DNA of 47,131 bases from Pseudomonadota bacterium (lineage in GTDB: Bacteria > Myxococcota_A > Bradymonadia > Bradymonadales > GCA-2716585), in contig SYOX01000363.1 of NCBI GenBank assembly GCA_005804885.1, positions 1 to 47,131 of the forward strand, given 5' to 3'. The position numbers and the translations under genes were made by a program. Shown in pieces: positions 34,974-42,752 of the stretch. Below the pieces are notes generated by a model that did no database searches, was not told the origin of the DNA, and worked only from the letters and a program-made list of their open reading frames with translations. How positions within the stretch are numbered: position 1 is the first letter of the stretch; the number at the start of each line of letters is the position of its first letter.

Positions 34974-35738
34974 ATGGCACCACACCCACGCTCCATCAGG
35001 TCCTTGACCGCAACCCTGGCCCTGGCCTCGCTGGGAGCCTGCGCCTCGGACAAGCCCCCCGAGCCCCCCCCCGAGGTCGAGGCCGTCGCGGAAGAGGCCC
35101 CTCGCCCCCCCGCAGACCGGACCTTCGACCGCGACGGCGTCCTGGCCCGCGCCGACGACGAGGTCTTCAACAGCCCCCTGCCCGTCGAGTCCTACACCAC
35201 CACCGCCGGCAACCGCTGGGCCGGCTACCAGAACCGCCACGGCTACTGGGAGGTCATCCGCTTCTATCAAAAGAACCTCGGCAACCGCTACAACCTCGAA
35301 GAGCGCCTCGGCGGCGCCAAGCTCACCCCCAAGAACGGCCAGGGACCCGAGATCTACATCCCCAAGCCCCGCAAGCCGAGCGACTCCACCCGCGTCTACT
35401 ACTTCGGCGGCGGCGCCAGCGATCTACCGCCACCGCCCTTCATCAAGAACCCCAGCGGCGGCGGCCCCAGCGGCCTGGCCTCCGGCAGCGCCAGCAAGCC
35501 CTCGCGAGAGCCCAGCGGCGGCGATCCCTCCTCGCCTGAAGGCAAGAACTACGTCGAGTCCGTCCAGACCCGCCCCGACGGCTCCCAGTTCATCGTCATG
35601 TCCCCCAACCCAACGACGAACGGCGACCCCAGGCGCTCCAACGCCCCAAGCGGCGACCGCCCCGACAGCCAGGGCGAGGGCAACAAGCCCTTCGCCGGCA
35701 CCCGCAAGATCGAGATCCCCGAAGGCACCCTCTACTGA
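34974..35738 (+). CDS. Lipoprotein at the end of the pilin operon
   Basis: A 254-residue lipoprotein: the signal sequence LTATLALASLGAC ends in a lipobox (LGAC). The ATG at 34974 follows AAGGAG at 34957-34962 with a rather long spacer. After the lipid-Cys comes a Pro/Glu stretch, a small folded segment (about 65-150, with WAGYQNRHGYWEVIRFYQKNLGNRY), and a Gly/Ser/Pro-rich tail (PSGGGPSGLASGSASKPS). Thirty-eight bases behind PilY1, so probably co-expressed. No family recognised; it may be a pilus-associated envelope factor. Confidence 0.8.
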   Translation: MAPHPRSIRSLTATLALASLGACASDKPPEPPPEVEAVAEEAPRPPADRTFDRDGVLARADDEVFNSPLPVESYTTTAGNRWAGYQNRHGYWEVIRFYQKNLGNRYNLEERLGGAKLTPKNGQGPEIYIPKPRKPSDSTRVYYFGGGASDLPPPPFIKNPSGGGPSGLASGSASKPSREPSGGDPSSPEGKNYVESVQTRPDGSQFIVMSPNPTTNGDPRRSNAPSGDRPDSQGEGNKPFAGTRKIEIPEGTLY

Positions 35739-35846
35739 CCCCCCCCAGGCTCTCGCGCCGCCCGCGACTCAACTTCAGCGCCTCCCTTGGCTTTTTGGGG
35801 TCGCCGTGCGACGATCATCCTGCAACCCTTGATGTGGAGCGTCGCC

Positions 35847-36986
35847 GTGATCCTCCGAGCCGCCCTCTCTCTCTTCTTGATGCTCCTGTCCACGGCGGCG
35901 ATGTCCCAGGATCGGGTCGACGATCCCGGGCCTCACCGCGTCGCGGTGCTCAACGTCGTCAGCGAGGGCGCCGACGACGCCCTGGCCGTCGACATCACGC
36001 GCGTCATCAAGGCCGAGGCGCGCGGCAACGCGGCCTTCACCCTCGTCCAGCAGGAGGACATCGCGCTCTACGAGTCCCTGCTCCTCTTCGGCTGCGAGGA
36101 CCCCACGCCCCAGTGCATGACCCGGCTGGCCGAGTCGCTGGAGGCCGACAGGCTGATCTACGGGCGCCTCGTGCGGGTCGGGGAGCTCTTTGACATCTCC
36201 ATCGAGATCTTCGACGCCCGAAAGGGCCGGTCGGTGGAGCGCTGGCAAAAGCGCTTCACGCGCGAGGTCGACACCATCGGCTTCTTCAAGGACGAGATGG
36301 GGCGCTTCATCGGCGGTCGGGAGGCGCCGTCGCTGGCGACGCTGCGGATCTCCAGCAATGTGCGCTCGGCCGCCGTCACGGTCGACGGCGCGATGATCGG
36401 GCGCACTCCCTTCATGACCGATCGCCTCGCGCCCGGCGTCCACCGCGTCGAGGTGAGCCGGGAGGGGTACAACCTCTGGCGCCGCGACGTGACGCTGGCC
36501 CATGGAGAGGAGCGCTTCTTCGAAGTCACGCTGCACCCGACCGGCGCGGTCGGTGGGGGCCCCGGAGACGCCGTCGGCTCTGAAGGCGCCGGCGGAGGCA
36601 TCGTCGGCAAGGGAGACGGCGTCGGCCGGATAGACGACGTCCCGCCGAAGGTCGAGCTGCCCGAGGGCTTGGGCATATCGACCTATGGCTGGGTGTCGAC
36701 AGGGGTCGGGGCGGCGGCGCTGGTCAGCGGAGGGGTCCTGGGCATGATGGTCAACGACGCCCAGCGCGACTTTGACGCCACCGACATCGAGCGCGAGGCC
36801 GTCGACATCAAGGCGCGCGGCGAGCGGCTGGCCGAGGCCGCCAACGCCCTCTACGCCCTCGGCGGGGCCGCCGTGATGACCGGCGTGATCCTCATCGTGG
36901 CCGACAGCTTCGCGCAGGAGGGCGATGGGCCTGCGATCGCCCCGACGCCCGGCGGCGCCTCGCTGCTCTGGCAAGGGCGCTGGTAG
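35847..36986 (+). CDS. PEGA-domain exported protein
   Basis: A 379-residue protein when started at the GTG at 35847, which has GGAGC six bases upstream and gives a normal signal peptide (ILRAALSLFLMLLSTAAMSQ); an ATG at 35832 is the alternative. Residues about 28-160 form a TolB-N/CsgG-like alpha/beta domain (HRVAVLNVVSEGADDALAVDITRVIKAEA, LIYGRLVRVGELFDISIEIFDARKG). Residues about 170-240 are a PEGA domain (AAVTVDGAMIGRTPF, GVHRVEVSREGYNLWRRDV). Two hydrophobic helices near the C-terminus flank a charged loop. Such proteins are common in Myxococcota envelopes; substrate and partner are unknown. Confidence 0.85.
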   Translation: MILRAALSLFLMLLSTAAMSQDRVDDPGPHRVAVLNVVSEGADDALAVDITRVIKAEARGNAAFTLVQQEDIALYESLLLFGCEDPTPQCMTRLAESLEADRLIYGRLVRVGELFDISIEIFDARKGRSVERWQKRFTREVDTIGFFKDEMGRFIGGREAPSLATLRISSNVRSAAVTVDGAMIGRTPFMTDRLAPGVHRVEVSREGYNLWRRDVTLAHGEERFFEVTLHPTGAVGGGPGDAVGSEGAGGGIVGKGDGVGRIDDVPPKVELPEGLGISTYGWVSTGVGAAALVSGGVLGMMVNDAQRDFDATDIEREAVDIKARGERLAEAANALYALGGAAVMTGVILIVADSFAQEGDGPAIAPTPGGASLLWQGRW

Positions 36987-36998
36987 CGCGCGTCAACT

Positions 36999-37012
36999 GT
37001 CTTGTAAGACAT
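36999..37012. terminator. Weak hairpin in an AT-rich gap between convergent genes
   Basis: TGTCTT-GT-AAGACA forms a short stem directly followed by TTTAAATTATTGATTTATT, strikingly AT-rich for this window. It lies between the PEGA gene and the kinase gene and may serve as a bidirectional intrinsic terminator. Confidence 0.5.
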
Positions 37013-37032
37013 TTAAATTATTGATTTATTGG

Positions 37033-38586
37033 TCAAGTGCGCTTGAAGATCATGGTGCTGTCATCGCCGCGCCCGGCGGACTCCTCGCCGGGTTGATCCT
37101 CGCCGCTGCGGCGCTTGTAGATGTCCTCGATGGCGCGGAGCAGGTCGCCGAGGTCGAGGCCGTCGTCGACGCCTTCGAGCCTGGGGTCGGGGGCGGGGTG
37201 CCGGCTGGCGGCGAGATCGGGCTGATAGCGCACGGCAGAGAGGTCCTCGGGGAGCAGGCTCTCGTCGGGGCTCTGGCGCAGGGAGGGGTCGGCGGCCGGG
37301 CGCTGGACCCGCTGGATTCGGCGCAGCCCGAGGTGGTGGCGCCTGTTGTCGGAGAAGGGGTCGCCGCCCTCGTCGACCGCGGCTTGCGCCGCGGGGGGCT
37401 CATCCGGGGAGATGTGGGCGGGGATCCTGCGGGTGAGGTCGTGGGGCTGCCTCGCGGGGGTGGCGTAGGCGCGGGCCTGGATCTGGGCCTCGACCTGGAC
37501 GGCGTGCTCGGGGGTGAAGCGCAGGGTGGCGGGGTCGAAGTCCAGCTCTTCGGGTTGGACGGTCTCGGGGTCGTCTTCAGCGGAGCGGCCCCCGTCGAGG
37601 TCGTCGGTGTGGACGACCTGGGTGCTGAGGCGGCCCTGCTGGCCGCGCTCGGCGTTGAGCTCGTCGCGCAGGACGGCGCGGACGAAGGGGCCCATCTCGT
37701 CGCCGCAGAAGCGGGGGTTGAAGCCGTGGAGCAGCTCGCTGGCGGCGACCATCATCTCGCGGGCGCTCTGGAAGCGGCGCTCGGGCTTGCGGGCCAGGGC
37801 CCGGGCGAGGATGGCGTCGATGGTGGGGGGCAGGCGCGCCTTGTGGCGGCGGGCCTGGGGGATGGAGGGGTTGCGGGCGCGGTCGAGGGCCGAGGCCTCG
37901 TCGCCGCCGAGGGCCTGGACGCCGGTGGCCATCTCGTAGAGGACGAGGCCGAGGGCGTAGATGTCGGCCCTGTGGTCGATGTCCTCGGCGCCGTAGGCCT
38001 GCTCGGGGGCCATGTAGGCCAGCTTGCCCTTGACCATCCCGAAGCGGGTGTCGCGGGTGGAGAGCCTGGAGATGGCGATCCCGAAGTCGATGAGCTTGAT
38101 CTGGCCCTCGTAGCCCAGGATGATGTTCTGGGGGTTGACGTCGCGGTGAACGACGCTCAGGGGGCGGCCGCCCTGATCGCGCAGCGAGTGGGCGCGATCG
38201 AGGGCCATCAGGACGCAGCGCGCGACCCAGAGGGCGTGCTCGACGGGGAGCATCTCGCCGGTGCGGCCCAGGCGCTCAAGGAGCATGGCGAGGCTGCGGC
38301 CGGCGACGTACTCCAGGACCATGACGAGGCGGTCGTCGAAGATGTGAAGGCCGTGGATGGCCAGCGTGTGGGGGTGGGAGAGCTGGGCCAGCAGGCGGGC
38401 CTCTGCGATGAGGCTGCGCGCCTCGGGGATGTCGACCGGGCGCCGTCCGCCGAGCGGGACTTTGAGGATCTTCAGGGCGTGCTGGACCACGAAGCCCCCG
38501 GGGCCCTCCAGCTCCCCGAGCAGCACCTCGGCCTGGCCGCCTATCGCCAGCGATCGGACGATCTTGTAAGGCCCCAGCGTCGTCAA
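37033..38586 (-). CDS. Serine/threonine protein kinase
   Basis: A 517-residue Hanks-type kinase. TTG at 38586 is preceded by GGGAGGGG and starts right at the kinase fold (MTTLGPYKIVRSLAIGG); the ORF upstream to 38775 is not conserved-looking. Catalytic elements are present: IGGQAEV loop, HALKIL lysine, VVHRDVNPQNII, LIDFGIA, YMAPEQ and DIYALGLVLYEMATG. HRDVNPQN rather than HRDLKPEN is common in myxobacterial kinases. After about residue 290 the protein is a long, charged, probably disordered tail (DDPETVQPEELDFDPATLRF) ending in MIFKRT; no membrane helix or sensor domain is seen, so it is likely cytosolic. Divergent from the PspA-like gene. Confidence 0.93.
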   Translation of the reverse strand: MTTLGPYKIVRSLAIGGQAEVLLGELEGPGGFVVQHALKILKVPLGGRRPVDIPEARSLIAEARLLAQLSHPHTLAIHGLHIFDDRLVMVLEYVAGRSLAMLLERLGRTGEMLPVEHALWVARCVLMALDRAHSLRDQGGRPLSVVHRDVNPQNIILGYEGQIKLIDFGIAISRLSTRDTRFGMVKGKLAYMAPEQAYGAEDIDHRADIYALGLVLYEMATGVQALGGDEASALDRARNPSIPQARRHKARLPPTIDAILARALARKPERRFQSAREMMVAASELLHGFNPRFCGDEMGPFVRAVLRDELNAERGQQGRLSTQVVHTDDLDGGRSAEDDPETVQPEELDFDPATLRFTPEHAVQVEAQIQARAYATPARQPHDLTRRIPAHISPDEPPAAQAAVDEGGDPFSDNRRHHLGLRRIQRVQRPAADPSLRQSPDESLLPEDLSAVRYQPDLAASRHPAPDPRLEGVDDGLDLGDLLRAIEDIYKRRSGEDQPGEESAGRGDDSTMIFKRT

Positions 38587-38728
38587 GGTCCCCTCCCATC
38601 TCTTCGAGGACCATTGAAGCACGGATCGCAGGGCCCCTGCAATCGGCCCCGAGCAATCCGAGGCCGGAGCCTTGAGGGTGGGCAGGGCGGCGTGTATCAT
38701 GTGCCGGCTTGAGCCGATGGGGGGGAGC

Positions 38729-39727
38729 ATGGGCATTCTCGATCGCATCAACACCTTGATCCGCGCCAACATCAACGATCTGGTTCACCGCAGCGACGAG
38801 CCCGAGCGGGCGCTGGATCAGTCCATCGGCGAGATGGAGTCGTCCACGCGCGAGGCCAGAGCGCAGCTTCGCCTCGTCGAGCGGCAGGAGGCCGAGCTCA
38901 TCCAGCGCTACGAGCGCAGCCGCGAGGAGGAGGGCGCGTGGGACGACAAGGCCATGGTGGCGCTGCGGGCCGGCGACGAGGGGCTGGCCCGCGAGTGCCT
39001 CGTGATGAAGAAGCGCGCCGAGAGCGCCAGCGCCCGGCTGCGCGACGAGATCGAGCGCCAGCGCACCTTCGTCGCCGACCTGTCCCGCTCCCTGGACGCC
39101 CTGGAGGTCAAGCTCGACGCCACGCGCAGCCGCCGCCACTCGATCTCGACGCACGTCCGCAATGAGCCGACGACGATCCCCAGCACCACGATCCCCGGCG
39201 GGGCGCTCCCCCATACGACGATCCCCGGCGGGGCGCTCCCCAGCACGGCGAGCCCCGGCGCGGACAGCCCCGCCTCGGCGCCCTCCGGCGGCTACACCTT
39301 CCCGACCTTCTCGTCGAGCCCCTCGACCACGCCCGGTCGCCGCGAGCGCCGGCTGGCGCCGGCCGAGGAGCGCTTCGGCGAGGGCCGCCGGGCCTTCGTC
39401 TTTGACGAGGACATGCGCCGACAGTTCCCTGAGGAGGTCTTTGGCGCATCGCGCCCCTTCGAGGCTTTCTCCGACATGGAGGATCGCATCGCCGGCCTGG
39501 AGGCCGGCTCCGCCGCCGCCCGCGAGCTCAGCGGCCTTGAAGATCCCCTGCGCGACGACCTCGAAGAGCGCTTCCGCCGCCTGAGCCGCGATCGGCAGGC
39601 CAGCGAGGGCCTTGAGGACCTGCGCCAGAGGGCCGCGGCGCCCGATCCCCCCCCCGAGCGCGCGAAGGACGGCGGCGGCAAGCCCTCCGACCTGCGGCGG
39701 CGCCTCTCCGAAGAGCTCGACGGATGA
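38729..39727 (+). CDS. PspA/IM30-like protein with repeat linker
   Basis: A 332-residue protein from ATG 38729 after GGGGGAG. Residues 1-140 match the PspA/IM30 start: amphipathic helix MGILDRINTLIRANINDLV, then a long coiled coil (RALDQSIGEMESSTREARAQL, RLRDEIERQRTFVADLSRSLDALEVKL). PspA proteins coat and remodel stressed inner membrane. Odd: residues about 148-185 carry a Pro/Thr repeat (TTIPGGALPHTTIPGGALPS) and the rest is a charged helical region rather than the normal end. Divergent from the kinase gene, with a 142-base gap. Its stop overlaps the next gene. Confidence 0.85.
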   Translation: MGILDRINTLIRANINDLVHRSDEPERALDQSIGEMESSTREARAQLRLVERQEAELIQRYERSREEEGAWDDKAMVALRAGDEGLARECLVMKKRAESASARLRDEIERQRTFVADLSRSLDALEVKLDATRSRRHSISTHVRNEPTTIPSTTIPGGALPHTTIPGGALPSTASPGADSPASAPSGGYTFPTFSSSPSTTPGRRERRLAPAEERFGEGRRAFVFDEDMRRQFPEEVFGASRPFEAFSDMEDRIAGLEAGSAAARELSGLEDPLRDDLEERFRRLSRDRQASEGLEDLRQRAAAPDPPPERAKDGGGKPSDLRRRLSEELDG

Positions 39728-40506
39728 TCCGTCGACCGCCCATGAGCCTCAATATGTCAAGCAATATCAACGGTTTGCTAGGATGTCGCCGCGCTGGGGT
39801 GGGCCGCCGTGGGGTCCGCGCCCTCGGCGTCGGTCGGGCCGCGTGGCTCTGCGCGGCGCTGGCGCTGGTGTCGCTCGGCTCGGCCTGTGAGCGCGCCGAC
39901 GCGGTGCGCTGCGAGGAGCTGGACGCGATCCTGGAGGCCAAGGGCGAGCAGCTCCCGAGGTCTTGCGAGGCCGACGTGGACTGTCTGGTGGTGCAGATCC
40001 ACCCTGGCTTGAGCGTCGCGGCCAACAGCGTCGCGGTCGACCCCGAGATCGACGTCATCAAGGCCCGCCGCGTCGAGCTCTGCGACGAGTTCGAGCTGGA
40101 TCTCAACGTCTACCAGGCCATCTGCATCGAGGGGGCCTGCGGCGTCCAGATCACCGGCCAGATCGATCCGCCCGACGTCGGCCAGCCCGATGCCGGCCAA
40201 CCCGACGTCGGGCAGCCCGACGCCGACGACAACCCCGACGCCGATGTCTGCTCCTGCGCCTCCGACCCCGACTGCGCCTTCGGCGACCTCTGCGTCGACG
40301 GCTGCCTCTGCCAGCCCATCTGCGGGGTGGTCTGCGCCCACGCCGACGAGTGCGGGCTGCTTGAGGAGCTGCGGCTGGGCAGCGACATCCCCAACTGCGT
40401 CGAGCGCTGCGACGCCTTCCTTGAGCGAGAGGGCCAGGCCGGCCTGACCCTGCTCTCGTGTCTGGCCTCGCGGGCTTGCGCCGATCTCCAGAGCTGCCTC
40501 CAGTAG
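39724..40506 (+). CDS. Cys-rich lipoprotein
   Basis: A 260-residue ORF beginning at an ATG that overlaps the PspA-like stop (ATGA); ATGs at 39742 and 39754 are alternatives. The signal sequence AAWLCAALALVSLGSAC ends in a lipobox. A domain with paired cysteines follows (VRCEELDAIL, RSCEADVDCLV, ELCDEF, AICIEGACGV), then an Asp/Gln/Pro linker (QPDVGQPDAGQPDVGQPDAD), then a compact Cys-rich module (CSCASDPDCAFGDLCVDGCLCQPICG) resembling the EGF/TIL-like knots of myxobacterial lipoproteins. Function unknown; surface display is likely. Confidence 0.8.
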   Translation: MIRRPPMSLNMSSNINGLLGCRRAGVGRRGVRALGVGRAAWLCAALALVSLGSACERADAVRCEELDAILEAKGEQLPRSCEADVDCLVVQIHPGLSVAANSVAVDPEIDVIKARRVELCDEFELDLNVYQAICIEGACGVQITGQIDPPDVGQPDAGQPDVGQPDADDNPDADVCSCASDPDCAFGDLCVDGCLCQPICGVVCAHADECGLLEELRLGSDIPNCVERCDAFLEREGQAGLTLLSCLASRACADLQSCLQ

Positions 40507-40576
40507 ACTTCCCCCTGTGCGCTTGAGGCGGCGCGGTCGGCGGTGGGGGGAGCCTCGCGCCGTCGTCGGGCTCGCG

Positions 40577-41800
40577 TCAGCGCGACGGAGCGCGGGTGAG
40601 CGCGAGGCGAGTCGCCGGGTCCGCGTCGATGCCGCCGTCGGCGGCGCGGTTGAGGCTGTCGAGGAGGTCTGCGGGGGTGAGGCCGGCCTGGAGCATGGCC
40701 TGCTGGACGCTGGCGACGAGGTCGAGGTCGATGAGGCCGCGCTGGTTGAGGGCGAGCGAGAGCTGGAGGGCGTCGTCGAAGAGGGTGAGCTCGGGGCGTC
40801 GCCAGGGGTCGATCTGGAAGCGCTCGTTGAGGGCGCCGGTGCGTCGGATGCCGATGAAGCGGACGGGGCGGTCGGCGCGGTTGTGGGCGCAGGCGCTGGC
40901 GGCGGCGTCGAGGATCTTGAGGCGGGCGATCTCGGAGACGCCGAGGGTCGAGAGTTCGGCGCTGAGGGCGTCGGGGGTCCAGGGGTCGTGGAGGATGCGG
41001 GTGTAGAGGTGGTAGCTGACGAAGTCGGCCTCGGAGTCGTCGCCGATGAGGATCTCGGCGCAGGCGGGGGGCAGGCGGAGGCGCTGGTCGAGCAGGGCGC
41101 GCAGCTTGTAGCCGACCTGCTCCTTGAGGGCGCGCAGGATGAGGTGGGGGCGCAGGTCCATGAGGGTGCGCCAGGCGATGTGCTTGAAGGGCTTCAGGAG
41201 CAGGGCGTCGTGTTCGACGCCGTCCATCTGGAGCTTACCCTCGATGACGCGCTTGAAGAAGCGCGGGGAGCCGGAGAGGAAGACGAGGGGTCGCAGGTCC
41301 TCGGGTGAGCCGCGCAGGCCGCGGTAGAGGGCGTCGTTGCCGGGGAAGGAGGCGCGCGAGCGGGCGTCCTCGCGCAGGAGCTGGAGCTTGTCGGAGGTCT
41401 TCTGGAAGGGGGTGTTGAGGTAGGTCAGGTCGACGTCGGAGGTGATGACGGTGGCGCGGCTGTCCTCGGGCAGCAGGGTGATCCGGGCGCGGCCCAGGGC
41501 GATGTCGTCGCGCTCGGGGGGGGTGACGATGGCCAGGGTGCGGCCGGGGGCGAGGGCGTCGTCCGGGCCGAGGGTGAGCTTGAAGAAGCCCTCATCGTCG
41601 GTCTGGATGGGGTGGGCGCGGCCTTGGAAGAGCAGCCGGAGGTGGGCGTTCTTGATCTCGTCTTCGAGGATCTGCCGGGTGGGTCGCGAGCGGGTGGGGT
41701 CGACGCGCTCGGGCTCCTCGACGACGCGCCCGGAGATGGTGACGCCCTTGGGGGTGCCGAGGGCGTTGTTGACGTCGGCGTGGATTTTTTCCCAGTGCAT
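40577..41800 (-). CDS. App1-like (DUF2183) HAD-family protein
   Basis: A 407-residue protein from ATG 41800 (AGGAAAG upstream). Residues about 15-110 are a beta-rich domain (VTISGRVVEEPERV, RLLFQGRAHPIQTDDEGFFKLTL). Residues about 115-300 match the DUF2183 fold of yeast App1 phosphatidate phosphatase: TSDVDLTYLNTPF supplies the DxDxT nucleophile motif, LVFLSGSPRFF the second motif, and EILIGDDSEADFVSYHLYTRIL the third. A helical end follows. It could dephosphorylate a lipid phosphate, but the substrate in bacteria is unknown. Convergent with the Cys-rich lipoprotein. Confidence 0.85.
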   Translation of the reverse strand: MHWEKIHADVNNALGTPKGVTISGRVVEEPERVDPTRSRPTRQILEDEIKNAHLRLLFQGRAHPIQTDDEGFFKLTLGPDDALAPGRTLAIVTPPERDDIALGRARITLLPEDSRATVITSDVDLTYLNTPFQKTSDKLQLLREDARSRASFPGNDALYRGLRGSPEDLRPLVFLSGSPRFFKRVIEGKLQMDGVEHDALLLKPFKHIAWRTLMDLRPHLILRALKEQVGYKLRALLDQRLRLPPACAEILIGDDSEADFVSYHLYTRILHDPWTPDALSAELSTLGVSEIARLKILDAAASACAHNRADRPVRFIGIRRTGALNERFQIDPWRRPELTLFDDALQLSLALNQRGLIDLDLVASVQQAMLQAGLTPADLLDSLNRAADGGIDADPATRLALTRAPSR

Positions 41801-41995
41801 TGGCGGTCTTTCCTGGCGCTTCGCGGGTCGGGCTGCGGTGGAGCGGTGGTCTTTCCCATCGCACGGCGGCCTTGAGGTTGGCAAGAGGCGCCGTCTGGTG
41901 CAAGTCATCGGGCCTGGACAGATCGCGCGGGTCGGCGGCGCTGGCCTGGGCTCGGTGGCACAATGGGTTGCTCAAGGAAGGGGGAGGTGGACGAG

Positions 41996-42424
41996 ATGAA
42001 GGACAGAGTGACGATCGGCCCGGATGAGGTCAAGGCCGTGCTGGGGCTGCTGCTCAAGCGCCACCGGCTGCACTTGCGGCCTGGGGAGCGGCTGGCGTGG
42101 TCGGGGACGTACAACCACGGCGAGGCGCACTTGACGCTGACGCTCTCGGACGCGGAGGAGGAGGCGGTGTTGACGATCGAGGGTCGCATCGATCTGGAGG
42201 CCAACGACATCCAGGACCCGTCGGAGGGCAAGGAGGCGGTGATGGACTTCATCGACGAGGCGCTCCAGGAGTTCTTCTCAAGCGGTCGGAGCTGGCGGCC
42301 GCCGCTGGACTGGTCGGCCTACGAGGGCGCAGGGGAGGTGCCGACGATGTGGCTGCGGGGCGATCTGGTCAACCTGAAGCTGGAGCGGATGGCAGACGCG
42401 CTGCTGGAGGGCTCGGATCTCTGA
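41996..42424 (+). CDS. Small hypothetical protein
   Basis: A 142-residue acidic soluble protein from ATG 41996, with GGAGG eight bases upstream; an in-frame ATG at 41963 is less likely. Pattern: helix (DEVKAVLGLLLKRHRLHLR), strands (HLTLTLSDAEEEAVLTIEGRIDL), helix (GKEAVMDFIDEALQEFFSS). WRPPLDWSAYEGAGEVPTMWLRGDLVNLKLERMAD ends the protein. Divergent from the App1-like gene. No family recognised. Confidence 0.75.
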   Translation: MKDRVTIGPDEVKAVLGLLLKRHRLHLRPGERLAWSGTYNHGEAHLTLTLSDAEEEAVLTIEGRIDLEANDIQDPSEGKEAVMDFIDEALQEFFSSGRSWRPPLDWSAYEGAGEVPTMWLRGDLVNLKLERMADALLEGSDL

Positions 42425-42680
42425 GGTCTCTGCAGGCAGGCCGGGTTCTGGCGCGAGGGGCGGGGCCGAAAAAAAAGCGTATATCGATGGGCATTGGGAG
42501 AGCCCCGGTGGGGGAGGGCCGTCGGGCCTCGCGCTCAAGATCGCGGCCCGGGGCAGGCCGCGCCTCGACTTCGAGGCCCGAGCCGCCGATGAAGAGCCAG
42601 TGATCTGCCTCCCGTCGCCTGTGCGTCTCGGCTGTTCTGTAAGGCATTACGGGAGAGTCATAATCATCAGCGCCTCCATC
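42425..42680. other. Intergenic region, lower GC toward the right
   Basis: No gene was found between the small hypothetical protein and the FHA gene. There is an A8 run near 42470-42477, then ordinary GC-rich sequence, then a markedly more AT-rich stretch from about 42630 that carries the next promoter. Confidence 0.5.
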
Positions 42681-42708
42681 TTGCGTCAATGTTCTGGTTC
42701 CATATAAT
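42681..42708 (+). promoter_or_regulatory. Sigma-70-like promoter of the FHA gene
   Basis: TTGCGT (42681-42686) and a perfect TATAAT (42703-42708) are separated by 16 bases in a locally AT-rich stretch. Transcription would begin near 42715, about 38 bases before the FHA start. Confidence 0.65.
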
Positions 42709-42752
42709 GGGACAGATAGGCTCCTTAGCAGGATGGAACCTGGTGCCAACCT

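Noticed and set aside
31627..34989. A 1120-codon minus-strand frame
   Set aside because: Antisense to PilY1, which has unmistakable vWA and propeller motifs.
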